This document shows, piece after piece, positions 8,632 through 17,635 of a DNA stretch of 41,226 bases (position 1 is its first letter; every line of letters begins with the position of its first letter). The notes under the pieces are model-generated. The model was not told where the DNA came from, searched no databases, and saw only the letters and a list, made by a program, of their open reading frames with translations. The stretch lies in NCBI GenBank assembly GCA_018713745.1, contig DVOH01000046.1, forward strand, positions 1-41,226, given 5' to 3'. Position numbers and translations under genes: made by a program. Source of the stretch: Candidatus Stercoripulliclostridium merdipullorum (lineage in GTDB: Bacteria; Bacillota; Clostridia; Christensenellales; DTU072).

Positions 8632-9597
8632 TTATTTTTTGTCTTTCTTCTTAAACTTTTTGGTGCGGAGGAGGAAGTACGCGCTGATGGCGGTAAAGAC
8701 CGACGCAATGCCGACCACCACCCAGAAGCCCCACGGTTTTCCCTCGAACGGAACCCCCGTGTTCATTCCCCAAAACGAAGCAAAGATCGTCGGGACCGCC
8801 ATGACGACGGTCAGCGCGGTCAGCAGTCGCATGATGATGTTGAGATTGTTGGAAATAACCGATGCGTATGCGTCCATCGTACCCGACAAAATGTCGCGGT
8901 AGATGTTACACATGTCGAGCGCCTGACGGTTTTCGATGCCGACGTCCTCCAAAAGTTCGGTGTCCTCTTCGTTCTTTTTGGAATCCATGCGGATCAGCTT
9001 TTCGATGATAATGCTGTTGGCGCGCAAAGACGTCGAAAAATATACCAGCGAGTTTTCGAGATCCAGTAGCTGTATCAGCTCTTTGTTTTTGGTCGAGCGA
9101 TGCAGTTCGGTCTGAATGCGCTGCGACGACTTGTCGATCTGTCTGAGGTACTGCAAAAACTTGACGTGCGTCGAATACAGCATCCGATACAAAAACTGCT
9201 CCCGACGTGCGGTATCGACGTTTTTGATACGACCGTTGATCAAGCCGTGTACAATCGAATTTTCGCGCAGGCAAACGCTGATCAAACTGCCGTTTGCCGC
9301 CAGTACGACGCCCAGCGGCATCGTCGAATAGGAATAATACTTCTCTTCTTCTTCGATGGTCGGAATATCGAAAATCACCAGCAGATCGCCGTCGTCCGGC
9401 TCGATACGCGCGCGCTCTTCTTCGTCCAACGCCGCTTTGAGCAAATCTTCCGATACGCCGCTTGCGCGTACCACCAGTTCGATTTCGCGGTCGGTCGGAT
9501 TGGTCAGATGCACCCATTTGTTGCTGAGATCGATAGCTCCCGTCGTCGGCGTCAGCTCCTGCATCGCCTTGTCCACGGTCTGAAAAATCTGAATCAT
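8632..9597 (-). CDS. corA: CorA-family divalent cation (Mg2+/Co2+) channel
   Basis: The 321-aa protein has a large cytoplasmic N-terminal domain with long helices (about 1-255) and two C-terminal membrane helices. The family hallmark GMN is present at 277-279 in FWGMN, between TM1 (about 255-276) and TM2 (about 292-312). The chain ends in a basic tail, KKFKKKDKK. CorA pentamers carry Mg2+ (also Co2+ or Ni2+) through the cytoplasmic membrane. The start at 9597 is fixed by AAGGAGG (9613-9607) 9 nt upstream. The gene is second in an operon behind a 395-aa membrane protein, and a leader ORF with an attenuator-like terminator lies directly before it, so expression is probably controlled by premature termination. 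Length and motifs are normal. Confidence 0.93.
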   Translation of the reverse strand: MIQIFQTVDKAMQELTPTTGAIDLSNKWVHLTNPTDREIELVVRASGVSEDLLKAALDEEERARIEPDDGDLLVIFDIPTIEEEEKYYSYSTMPLGVVLAANGSLISVCLRENSIVHGLINGRIKNVDTARREQFLYRMLYSTHVKFLQYLRQIDKSSQRIQTELHRSTKNKELIQLLDLENSLVYFSTSLRANSIIIEKLIRMDSKKNEEDTELLEDVGIENRQALDMCNIYRDILSGTMDAYASVISNNLNIIMRLLTALTVVMAVPTIFASFWGMNTGVPFEGKPWGFWVVVGIASVFTAISAYFLLRTKKFKKKDKK

Positions 9598-9621
9598 CGT
9601 TGCGTACCTCCTTGTTTGCAC

Positions 9622-9649
9622 ATAAAAAGAGATGTGTCGCCACATCCCT
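9622..9649 (-). terminator. Attenuator (intrinsic terminator) in the corA leader
   Basis: On the minus strand AGGGATGTG (9649-9641), loop GCGA (a GNRA tetraloop) and CACATCTCT (9636-9628) form a 9-bp hairpin with one G-U pair, followed directly by a T tract (9628-9624). It stops 9 nt before the corA ribosome site, so it would block corA transcription when formed. Its 5' arm can pair instead with an upstream segment (complement of 9700-9708). Confidence 0.75.
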
Positions 9650-9708
9650 TCCCTGTTTTCAAACAAACAGTTACGGGCACACCGCATACGCAGTGTGCCG
9701 GATGTGAC
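9639..9708 (-). promoter_or_regulatory. Antiterminator pairing in the corA leader
   Basis: The transcript segment GUCACAUCC (complement of 9708-9700), starting 2 nt after the first base of the leader-ORF stop, can form 9 pairs with GGAUGUGGC (complement of 9647-9639), with one G-U. That second segment is the 5' arm and loop start of the attenuator, so the two structures exclude each other. A 7-bp stem, GGCACAC/GTGTGCC, lies between them and would bring the arms together. A ribosome sitting at the leader stop codon would cover the first segment and favour termination. Confidence 0.6.
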
Positions 9709-9753
9709 TTACGTTTTGGTAGAAAACTGTCTACTCAGAGGGTCGTCCGTCAT
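9709..9753 (-). CDS. 14-aa leader peptide MTDDPLSRQFSTKT upstream of corA
   Basis: The ATG at 9753 is preceded by AAGGAG (9765-9760) with ideal 6-nt spacing, and the ORF ends with TAA at 9709. It starts 18 nt after the stop of the upstream gene and precedes an attenuator/antiterminator pair. The peptide begins Met-Thr-Asp-Asp-Pro. In the enterobacterial Mg2+ leader mgtL, acidic residues and prolines just after the start make the ribosome fall off at low Mg2+, so that the transporter gene is expressed. By analogy this is a Mg2+-sensing leader peptide. The ORF, ribosome site and structures are seen; the sensing role is inferred. Confidence 0.55.
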   Translation of the reverse strand: MTDDPLSRQFSTKT

Positions 9754-9771
9754 GACTAACTCCTTAATTGC

Positions 9772-10959
9772 TTAAAGTTTGTCGGCAAGCGTCGCCGAGT
9801 TGGCAAGCAACGTCAGACACAGGTCAAACACTTCCTGTTCGCCTTCGGTGTCAAAGTCGCCGCTGACTTTGACCGAATACAGATATTCGGCAAGTTCGAA
9901 CAGTTGGTCGCTCGTCATCGATTTGTCCATCGACGCGCGTTGCGCGATGTCAACGAGATCGAGCATCAGTTCGCCCCGCTTGCGCGCTTCGTCGTCAATG
10001 TCCTCGGCAACCGCCGCCGTTACGGTTTCGGCAGGTGCAGGCTCGGGCACCGGCTCGGGTTCAGGCTCGGGCTCGGGTGCAGGCTCGGGTTCGGGCGTGA
10101 TTTCGGGCTCGGGCTCGGGCACCGTTTCGGTCACGGGCGCAACCTCTTCGGTGTCGATCTTGGGCGTCGTGACAATGTCGATCAGCTCGACGTTGCGATT
10201 GGCGTTGGCAAGAATTTCTTCGATCGCCGCATTGATTTCTTCGATGTTTTCGGTGACAAACTCGTCTTCTTCTTCACGGAAGATGATCACCGCTTCGTCC
10301 ATCGCGTCCTGGAAGGCACGGAAAGAGGCGCAAAGTTTGTTGTATTGCGATTGATACGATGCGTTAAGGATGGCAAGGAACACAAAATAAATCAACAGCG
10401 GCAGTACCAACGTCCCCAGCACGGGCAGTACGACCTTGAGGATCGTCGCCGTTGCCATTGCGGGGTCGCCGACCGTCACGGCGGCAATGTCGGACTTGCA
10501 TGCGATTGCCGCAAGACCGATGCACAGCAGAATCACGATGGCGCTTGCCAGAGAGTAGAACACTCTGCCGGCTTTTTTGACCGTTTTGCGATCGCCTACG
10601 CCTTCTTTTTCGGTGATATAGTTGGAGGGGTAGCCGTCCTGTTGTTCCAAAAACACGCCCCAGCCCTTGGAGACGCCGCGCGGCATCTGCTGAATCCGTG
10701 CGTTAAGACCTTCGACGTTGTTTTCGTCAATCGTGCCGACAGCGTTGATATAAGCCGTCGTGTCGTCGAGGAACTTGCGGTATTTGGCGGTTTTGCCCGC
10801 TCCGCGTGCGATCAAAGCGATGACGAACGCGACAAAGACCAACAACGCTCCCGCGACTGCAATATAAATTGCGGGCGACAATTCCTTAAGATTAAGGAAG
10901 TCGATTTTGGTCTGAAAGAAATCGGCTATTCCGTTGATGAATTTGCTAAACCCTTCCAT
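9772..10959 (-). CDS. Membrane protein of unknown function with Pro/Glu-rich tail
   Basis: This 395-aa protein has three predicted membrane helices: TM1 (about 30-51), then an 80-residue polar stretch, TM2 (about 133-154) and TM3 (about 172-199). A helical acidic region follows, then a Pro/Glu repeat tract (about 275-320, PEPEPEPEP type) and a folded acidic C-terminus. The spacing of one helix, a cytoplasmic loop and two helices recalls MotA/ExbB/TolQ proteins, but I see no diagnostic motif and do not assign that family. AGGAG 6 nt before the ATG and a near-consensus promoter fix the start. It is the first gene of the operon that leads through the leader ORF to corA, so a link to metal or envelope homeostasis is possible. 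Confidence 0.75.
   Translation of the reverse strand: MEGFSKFINGIADFFQTKIDFLNLKELSPAIYIAVAGALLVFVAFVIALIARGAGKTAKYRKFLDDTTAYINAVGTIDENNVEGLNARIQQMPRGVSKGWGVFLEQQDGYPSNYITEKEGVGDRKTVKKAGRVFYSLASAIVILLCIGLAAIACKSDIAAVTVGDPAMATATILKVVLPVLGTLVLPLLIYFVFLAILNASYQSQYNKLCASFRAFQDAMDEAVIIFREEEDEFVTENIEEINAAIEEILANANRNVELIDIVTTPKIDTEEVAPVTETVPEPEPEITPEPEPAPEPEPEPEPVPEPAPAETVTAAVAEDIDDEARKRGELMLDLVDIAQRASMDKSMTSDQLFELAEYLYSVKVSGDFDTEGEQEVFDLCLTLLANSATLADKL
10040..10123. repeat. Imperfect GC-rich hexamer repeats coding for the Pro/Glu tract
   Basis: About 14 imperfect copies of GGCTCG/GGTTCG-like hexamers encode the Pro-Glu linker of the 395-aa membrane protein. Copies vary at the third codon positions. 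Copy number could vary between strains without shifting the frame. Confidence 0.6.
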
Positions 10960-10991
10960 ATCTCTCTCCTATCACGGTAATAGATAAAAAC

Positions 10992-11020
10992 ATTATACAT
11001 TGCCGTTCGGAATTTTGCAA
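10992..11020 (-). promoter_or_regulatory. Strong sigma-A-like promoter of the membrane protein-leader-corA operon
   Basis: On the minus strand TTGCAA (11020-11015) and a perfect TATAAT (10997-10992) are separated by 17 bp, 33 nt before the ATG at 10959. Confidence 0.85.
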
Positions 11021-11098
11021 TACTTTTTTTAATTTATATTAGTATTATGCGCGTTTTGCGCCGAAAGGGTTGCCCGAATCCGTTCGTTTTGCCCGAGA

Positions 11099-14000
11099 TC
11101 AGGGAATTTCGAGGGCGAGCGCGCGATTGACGACAAACAGAACCTTGCGATCGGGGCGCTTGCCCAGTCCCGTTTCGACGGCTTTTGCGTAAAGCTCCAT
11201 CTGCTTGCGATATCGCTTGATCAGCGCGTCTTCGGACGCGCCGCTGAATTTGTAATCGACCAGCACCGTCTCTTCCCCTTCGATCAGAAGATCGATCACG
11301 CCCTGCACCAGAATGGGATCGGTACAGGCGGTATCCGTCACCTCACGGGCGGGCAGATACATCATAAAGGGCAATTCGCGCCGCTTTACGCCCGGGGTCT
11401 GCAGAAGGGGATGCCGCAGCGCCTTTTGCAAGACGGCGGCGTCGGGGCGTCGGACGGAAGCGTCGATTTCGCCGAGGCGATAGGCGTCGTCGATCGCCGC
11501 TTCGATTTCGCCGAGTTCGGTTGCGTCAAAGTCGATCAGCTCCATAATCCTGTGGTATGCTGTCCCCTCTTGCGTTGTTTGGGCGTCCAAACTCGGTATA
11601 TAGGGTATTTCCGCTTCATCTTCCGTTCGTTTGGCAAGCGCGGTGACGCCGTATTTGTTGGCAAGCCCTTCGGCGTGATAGGCATACGGCTCGGGCAATG
11701 CGATCGGTCTGCCGAGGGGCATACGGACGGCGACTTCCGTTGACGCAGGGAGCGGCGCGGGCAATCCCCCCTCTCGCATACACAAACCGACCTCGGGGTT
11801 CAGCTCTGCCGCAAAGTCGATCCAATCGACCAGCGACTTGCCGTCTTCGGCAATCGCAACGGGTTCGTCGCGTCCTTTTGCGCCCGAAATAAACAGGTGC
11901 CCCCTGGCTCGCGTCATTGCGACATAATACAGACGCGCCAATTCTTCCTTGTCGCGCAGTTCGGCTTTTCTGCGGAAGGCATGCACGGTCAGGGACTTCG
12001 ACCAGGCACGGTCCTCGTCTTTCAGGCGCACGGCAATGCCGAAATCGCGATCTACCAAAACTTTTTTGGTGCCGTCGCCGTTCCGGCTGCAACCGAGGTG
12101 CGCCTTACACAGGAATACGACGGGAAACTCCAGCCCTTTACTTTTGTGAATGCTGTAAAATCGGACGACGTCCCCTTCCCGCTGCAGGACGGAAGGCGTC
12201 CCCCCTTCGGTTTTGCGATAAGCAAGATAAGCGGCGACCGTCCTGCCGTACTCTTTGCCTCTCAGCGACTGAATCATTACGTTGACCGCTTCGATGCGAC
12301 GGTTCCCCGCCGCAATCAGGATTCCGTCCAGTCCGCTTTCTTCGAGAATCTCGGACAGAATTTCCGCCACTTCTTTCCGCGCCGCCTCCTTGCGATAACG
12401 CTCGACCGTTGCAAGCCATGCGGCGGCTTTTTCGTCCCCCCTCTCCGCGGCGCGCCGAACGTTGCAGGCAAACGTTTCTTCTTTGGTGCCGGGACGATAG
12501 CGCACCAGATCGGTCGCGTCAAATCCCCCGATCGGCGAATTCATCACGGCGACAAGGGGGATATCGTTGTCGAAATTATCCAAGACCCGCAAAAAGTTGA
12601 CCAGCAGTTCTTCGTCGTCGTATGTCGCTTCCCCGCGGAAATCCCCCGCCGCATACGGAATTTTGCGTCGTTCGAACGCCGAAAAAAATCCTTTGCCGTC
12701 CTTATTGCGCATCAGAACGGCGATGTCGCCGTATCGCGCAAGGCGCGTTTCTTTGGTCACGGGGTCGTAAATCGGAACTTTGCCGACGATCGAAGCAATG
12801 CGTTCGGCAACGAATACGCCTTCGGGGTTTTCGGCTTCTTCGGCGGGCTCGGCGCGGGAAACGCTGTAAATTTCGGGCGGCGCGGCGCCGACTTCTTCTT
12901 CGGCGCTCCGCTCGAACCAGACCACTTCCACGGCAGGCAAATCGTTGACGACGGGATATTCGAGTTCGGGCTTCAGCATCGCCTCGGCGCGATAATCGAT
13001 TCCGCCGAAGTCGCTTGTCATGACTTCGGCAAACACGGCGTTGACAAACCGCAAGATCCGCCCGTCCGAACGGAAATTGTCGTTGAGCGGCACGTTGCTA
13101 CCGTGGTCGGTGCGGTCAAACTCCTCTTTCCGCGCAAGAAACAGATCGGGATCGGCATAGCGGAATCCGTAAATCGCCTGCTTGACGTCCCCGACCATAA
13201 ACACGTTGCCGTCCCCGATGCAACGGACAATCGCTTCCTGCAAAGGATTGGTATCCTGATATTCATCCAGAAAAATACCGTCGATTCCCTCCCGCACTTC
13301 GGCGGCGCGGACGGGATCGGACAAAATTTTAAGCGCAAATTGCTCGAGGTCGGAAAAATCGACCACCCCTTCTTCTTCCTTGCGTTGCGCATACCGTGCG
13401 CGGGCGGCGCGGGTCACTTCGATCAGAACGGAAACGGCATTGCGTTCCCGCGCCACGCGCTCCTCGCTGTAAAGCCCGAACGTTTCCGTAAACCCTTCGA
13501 TATACGCTTTAACGCGCGCGCGGAAACGACGCAGCGTTTCGTGCAGGGCAAGCCCTTCGGGCGTCTTTTCGGCATTGCCGAGTCGCGGCGCCGCGCCGAT
13601 CGGCAGGATTGCCGCCGCTTGTCTTGCCGCTTCGGCAGGCGTCGTCAAAGCCGACGCCACCCGCGTATATTCGCCCAACGCCTCGAGATCGCTTTCCCAC
13701 TTCGTAAGACGCGCGTGCCGCGTTCGGGCAAGAAGCCGCTCCCGCTCGCGTTCCAGCCGCGCCCCCTGCCGACGGAAATCGCTGAGCAGATACCCTGCCG
13801 CATCCTCTCCTTTTTCCGCCGCGGTATCGAAAAACGCGTCGGGATCGGTCATCGCCGACACGTTGCGATGCAGTTCGGTCACCGCTTCGCGTAGCGGATC
13901 GAGGGTTCGGCGCTCGGTGAACGCCGTCGCAAGCTGCACAAACTCCGCCTTCTCTTCGGCAAGATAGGCGGCAAGCGTTTCGTCCAGACTCCGACGGAAC

Positions 14001-14398
14001 GCCGCCTGCCCCTCTCCTTCTTCCATCACGCGAAAGACGGGCGATCGCCCGATGTCTTCAAAATACGTCCGATAAATATCCGAGCAGAACGAGTCAATCG
14101 TTTGAATATGGGCAAGCGGAATCTTTTTGAGTTGTTCTTTGAGATGCCCGGCGTGCGGCGTCCCCTGCCGCAACGCCTTGGCGATTTTTTCGGTCAGCTT
14201 CTCTTTGAGTTCGGCAGCCGCCGCCTTCGTGAACGTGATCACGACCAGCCGCGAAACGTCGCCCCCCTCCGTAAGGTACCGCAAGACCCGCTCCATCATA
14301 ACCGTCGTCTTGCCGCTTCCCGCCGACGCGCTGACCAGCAACGATCCTTCGGTTTCCAGCGCCTTGCGCTGATCGTCGGTCCAACGTATTTCAGCCAT
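11099..14398 (-). CDS. addA: AddA, helicase-nuclease subunit of the AddAB recombination complex
   Basis: The 1099-aa UvrD/Rep-type (SF1A) helicase is fused to a C-terminal RecB-family nuclease. It unwinds and resects double-strand breaks up to Chi-like sites to feed RecA. Visible motifs are Walker A SASAGSGKTT (K30), Walker B region FLDEYQDTNP, helicase motif V/VI region IHKSKGLEFPVVF and YVAMTRARGHLF, and nuclease residues GVIDLL and LVDYKFSG near the end. Length is close to the usual 1150-1250 aa. The gene overlaps the end of addB by 8 nt, which is the normal addB-addA order and implies translational coupling. No clear terminator follows within the gap to the next promoter. Confidence 0.96.
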   Translation of the reverse strand: MAEIRWTDDQRKALETEGSLLVSASAGSGKTTVMMERVLRYLTEGGDVSRLVVITFTKAAAAELKEKLTEKIAKALRQGTPHAGHLKEQLKKIPLAHIQTIDSFCSDIYRTYFEDIGRSPVFRVMEEGEGQAAFRRSLDETLAAYLAEEKAEFVQLATAFTERRTLDPLREAVTELHRNVSAMTDPDAFFDTAAEKGEDAAGYLLSDFRRQGARLERERERLLARTRHARLTKWESDLEALGEYTRVASALTTPAEAARQAAAILPIGAAPRLGNAEKTPEGLALHETLRRFRARVKAYIEGFTETFGLYSEERVARERNAVSVLIEVTRAARARYAQRKEEEGVVDFSDLEQFALKILSDPVRAAEVREGIDGIFLDEYQDTNPLQEAIVRCIGDGNVFMVGDVKQAIYGFRYADPDLFLARKEEFDRTDHGSNVPLNDNFRSDGRILRFVNAVFAEVMTSDFGGIDYRAEAMLKPELEYPVVNDLPAVEVVWFERSAEEEVGAAPPEIYSVSRAEPAEEAENPEGVFVAERIASIVGKVPIYDPVTKETRLARYGDIAVLMRNKDGKGFFSAFERRKIPYAAGDFRGEATYDDEELLVNFLRVLDNFDNDIPLVAVMNSPIGGFDATDLVRYRPGTKEETFACNVRRAAERGDEKAAAWLATVERYRKEAARKEVAEILSEILEESGLDGILIAAGNRRIEAVNVMIQSLRGKEYGRTVAAYLAYRKTEGGTPSVLQREGDVVRFYSIHKSKGLEFPVVFLCKAHLGCSRNGDGTKKVLVDRDFGIAVRLKDEDRAWSKSLTVHAFRRKAELRDKEELARLYYVAMTRARGHLFISGAKGRDEPVAIAEDGKSLVDWIDFAAELNPEVGLCMREGGLPAPLPASTEVAVRMPLGRPIALPEPYAYHAEGLANKYGVTALAKRTEDEAEIPYIPSLDAQTTQEGTAYHRIMELIDFDATELGEIEAAIDDAYRLGEIDASVRRPDAAVLQKALRHPLLQTPGVKRRELPFMMYLPAREVTDTACTDPILVQGVIDLLIEGEETVLVDYKFSGASEDALIKRYRKQMELYAKAVETGLGKRPDRKVLFVVNRALALEIP

Positions 14399-17300
14399 TG
14401 TCTTGCTCCCCCTCTTTCGTTTGCATCGACACGCGCGCTACAAATCCTCGTGCGTCGGGCTTCTTGCGCGGCGTTGCTTCCCGCGCGCAGATCGTGCGAT
14501 ATCGACAGGATTGACAGCCGTTTTCGGTCGGCATCGCCCCGATCTCTCCCGCCGCAATCTCCGCGATCGCCTGCTCCGAAACTTTTCGGACATATTCGGT
14601 CAGATAGGCAAATCCCGCGTCGTCCAACGCGTCGATTTCGCCCGAAAGTTTATCCCTGCCGTCTTTGAGTTTTTTCAGTTTGAGCTTAAGAATCCGCGAT
14701 TCGGCTTTGCCGTCCGCGTCGTAGCGCTCGGCAAAACCGCGTTCGTAGCGCTCGATCGCCTGAAGCCCCTGTCCGATCTGCCCCACCATCGCATAAGGCG
14801 TTTCGCCCTCTTTCCGCGTGTCCGATACCGACAGATACAACGCCCCCGACGGGCGATACCCCGCCGCCTGCAACGCCGCCAAATACAGATAAGACTGAAT
14901 TTTTTGCCCCGAATACACCTTGCCGAGATCGGCAATCTTCGCGGTCGATCCCGTTTTGTAGTCGATGACGGCGGCATCCCTGCCGTCACAGTCGACGCGG
15001 TCGATTTTTCCGCGCACCGTAAACGATTGATCGCCTGCGCGCAGAACGACAGGCTCCAACGCCCCGCCCTTGCCGAACCAAGCCTCGATCATCGTCGGCG
15101 TATATGCCGATCGGTCAACGTTGTCGCTTAACGCCTTCAGCAATTCCGCCCCTTCCCGTTCGACGGCGCGGACGGCATTGAGTCGAAAGGCGTCGTAACT
15201 TTCGCCCGCTTCGGCAATCGCCTGCCTGACGGCGCACTCGGCTTCCCGTCGGCGTTCCTCCTCCGGCATCGATCGGAGCGACTGCAAGGTCGCTTTGAAA
15301 TACAGTTCCAACGCGCGGTGCAGAATAATCCCGAAGTCGGCAGGTTGCAGTTCGCCTTCTTCCCGCTCTTTCAGTCCCAGCCCGTATTGCCAGAAGTGGC
15401 GAAGGGGGCAGGCAAAATAGCACTCGAGCTGCGAAACGCTTGTCGTACGGTCTTTCCCGAAAAACAACGTAAGCCGATCGCCTTCCAACCTCCGCTCCCG
15501 TTTACCTTCGGGCGGCCGAAAACCGAAGGTCGCCTCAAGATCCGCAAGCGTTTGGAGTTCCGATCGGGTGATATCGGGCTCCTTAACCCTTGCGCAAAGG
15601 GACAAATATAGAAAATGCGCGTTGCGTTTTGCCACAAGTGCCGCGGGAGGCGGATCGACTGCCGTCAGTCTTACGGGCTCCGATCGGGTCAACCGACATG
15701 CTTCGTGAAAAGCGGCAGACGGCGTCTGCGCCTCGCCGCTCAGTCCCACGCGCGCATAGCCCAGATACATCCGCTTTGCTTTGGTCAGCAGTTCGAGGAT
15801 ATGAAAAACGTTTTCGCGGTAGCGATCGTCCGGCAAGGGATACAGCCGCACGCCGCTTGCCGCCATCAGATCGGCGTCCCCTGCCGACACGATGGCGCGG
15901 TAAGAGTCGATCGAAGGGCAATACCCTTCTGCGGCGCCCGTGACAAACAATGCTTTGATTCCGCTGAGGCGGCTCTCCCGCAAAATTCCCACAAATACGA
16001 TATCGGGGCCTTGCGGCAGAACGGAGATCGTCACCGACGCGATGGCGGCATTCAACAGCGCGCCGTGCTCGGCAAACGTCCCCTCTACTTTGCCGGCAAG
16101 CCGCTCGGTTTCGTCCAGAATCGACAGCAGCGCGCCGGGGGCGCAACGATTGACCTCTTCTACCGGGTCGTCCCCCTCGAACATCGACGGATCGCAATCC
16201 TCGACAAAAGGACGGAGTGCGCGCACGAACGCGCCGAGATCGGACTTGCTTTCCGCAAGACGTCCGAGCCGTTCGGCAAGGCGCGCACGAACCGCTTCCA
16301 CCCCGTCGGGGACCGTTCCGCGCCGAAAAGGCTCGGCAAACGCTTTGTAGTCGACGCGATATTTCAGACAATAGTTTTCAAAGGCATCGGCGTCTGCGGA
16401 AGATACGCCGAAAACGGGATTTTTGACCAGTGCAAACACATTGTCCCGCCGCCAACCCGTCCGAACGGCGTCGATTGCCGCAACGAGATATTTACTGACG
16501 ACGGTGTCTGCCAACCGATAGGGACGATCGCAATAATACGGAATCTCGTAACGTTTGAAAATAGAAGTCAGCGCCTGATCGTCGGGATTCAGCGTAACGA
16601 CTGCAATATCGCGATACCGCAACCCTTCTTCGGTGACCAGCCGACCGATTTCGACGGCAATCGCGTTCCACTCGGCGTAAACGTCGGGTTCTTCATACAA
16701 AACGAGGGCGTCCGAATTATGGTCGCAGGGCTTGCCGGTATACGAAAACAACGCGCGGTGCAATCCGTCAAACGGCGCGCTCAGCACCTCGAAAAACTCA
16801 AAACGCTTGACTTCGGCGTCAAGCCTTGCGGCAATTTCTTCCAGCGCGACGGCGGTTTCCGCGGGAAAAAATTCGGCGTTGTATCCGCCGCTTCCGCTGA
16901 CGACCGCAACCGAAAGACAGCGCGCAACGCGCAACAATTCGGTGACGATCTGCAGTTGTTTGCCGCTGAAACGGTCAAATCCGACCAAATAAAAACAAGT
17001 GTCCGAAAACGCGTCGGTGCTTTGCAACGCTTCGATCAGACGGTCCAGCCGCCCCGTCGAATCGACCTCTTCCTCCGTCAGCAACCGTTCGTAGCCTGCC
17101 GTCAGCACGGCGATATCGTTCAGTTTGCGCGCCGTCGAACAGTTGCCGAGCTTTTGTGCCGCCTCTGCAATGGCGGAAGCGGTATAGCCGCCGTTGCGCA
17201 TCGCGGCGACGACGGCAAACATTTCTTTGGCGAAGTCGGGGGTCCCGGACACCCGACGATAATAATTCAGGCGCGGCAGCTCTTCCGCGATCGCCCGCCG

Positions 17301-17570
17301 AAACAGCATAACCGCCCCTTCCTTGCTGAGACAGCGCGGCGCACGTCTGCCGAGCGTTCGCACGGCAAACCGACTGAACCCCGTCACTTCGACGTCAAAC
17401 AGACATTGCACGCCAAGCCGCTCGAAGATTTCGCGCTCCACCGACAGCGTATACCGATCGGGCACCAGAAAAACGTGACGCGTTTTGCCGTCCCGACGGC
17501 GTCCCATCGCTTCTATCACGCGCGCCGTCGCGCCGTTTGCGGTATTGCTTTGGTATAACTCTAACTTCAT
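14391..17570 (-). CDS. addB: AddB/RexB-type nuclease subunit with Fe-S cluster
   Basis: This 1059-aa partner of AddA combines an inactivated helicase-like body with a C-terminal RecB-family nuclease that cuts the second strand. The iron-sulfur staple is complete: C721 (in YFACPLRHFW) and C1019, C1022 and C1028 in GCQSCRYRTIC. The nuclease core shows VIDYKTGS. The N-terminal ATP loop that Bacillus AddB carries (G-x-x-G-x-G-K-T) is replaced by YQSNTANGAT, without the lysine, as in streptococcal-type RexB. Domain order is otherwise standard. The ATG at 17570 has only a G-rich ribosome site (17579-17573) but a strong promoter 21-56 nt upstream. It forms an operon with addA. Confidence 0.93.
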   Translation of the reverse strand: MKLELYQSNTANGATARVIEAMGRRRDGKTRHVFLVPDRYTLSVEREIFERLGVQCLFDVEVTGFSRFAVRTLGRRAPRCLSKEGAVMLFRRAIAEELPRLNYYRRVSGTPDFAKEMFAVVAAMRNGGYTASAIAEAAQKLGNCSTARKLNDIAVLTAGYERLLTEEEVDSTGRLDRLIEALQSTDAFSDTCFYLVGFDRFSGKQLQIVTELLRVARCLSVAVVSGSGGYNAEFFPAETAVALEEIAARLDAEVKRFEFFEVLSAPFDGLHRALFSYTGKPCDHNSDALVLYEEPDVYAEWNAIAVEIGRLVTEEGLRYRDIAVVTLNPDDQALTSIFKRYEIPYYCDRPYRLADTVVSKYLVAAIDAVRTGWRRDNVFALVKNPVFGVSSADADAFENYCLKYRVDYKAFAEPFRRGTVPDGVEAVRARLAERLGRLAESKSDLGAFVRALRPFVEDCDPSMFEGDDPVEEVNRCAPGALLSILDETERLAGKVEGTFAEHGALLNAAIASVTISVLPQGPDIVFVGILRESRLSGIKALFVTGAAEGYCPSIDSYRAIVSAGDADLMAASGVRLYPLPDDRYRENVFHILELLTKAKRMYLGYARVGLSGEAQTPSAAFHEACRLTRSEPVRLTAVDPPPAALVAKRNAHFLYLSLCARVKEPDITRSELQTLADLEATFGFRPPEGKRERRLEGDRLTLFFGKDRTTSVSQLECYFACPLRHFWQYGLGLKEREEGELQPADFGIILHRALELYFKATLQSLRSMPEEERRREAECAVRQAIAEAGESYDAFRLNAVRAVEREGAELLKALSDNVDRSAYTPTMIEAWFGKGGALEPVVLRAGDQSFTVRGKIDRVDCDGRDAAVIDYKTGSTAKIADLGKVYSGQKIQSYLYLAALQAAGYRPSGALYLSVSDTRKEGETPYAMVGQIGQGLQAIERYERGFAERYDADGKAESRILKLKLKKLKDGRDKLSGEIDALDDAGFAYLTEYVRKVSEQAIAEIAAGEIGAMPTENGCQSCRYRTICAREATPRKKPDARGFVARVSMQTKEGEQDNG

Positions 17571-17597
17571 GTCGCCCCCGACGGTTTTCTTGCTTCC

Positions 17598-17626
17598 ATT
17601 ATATCATTTCCGCAAGGGGCTTTCAA
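17598..17626 (-). promoter_or_regulatory. Sigma-A-like promoter of addBA
   Basis: On the minus strand TTGAAA (17626-17621) and a perfect TATAAT (17603-17598) are 17 bp apart, giving a leader of about 21 nt. It lies in the 65-nt gap after spoIIE, so addBA can be expressed apart from spoIIE although no terminator separates them. Confidence 0.8.
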
Positions 17627-17635
17627 CTCTATCTC

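Noticed and set aside
9598..9771. A metalloriboswitch (M-box or similar) before corA
   Set aside because: The leader is about 150 nt and half of it is the ORF and one simple stem. I see none of the conserved M-box core, and the ORF-based attenuator explains the pairings.
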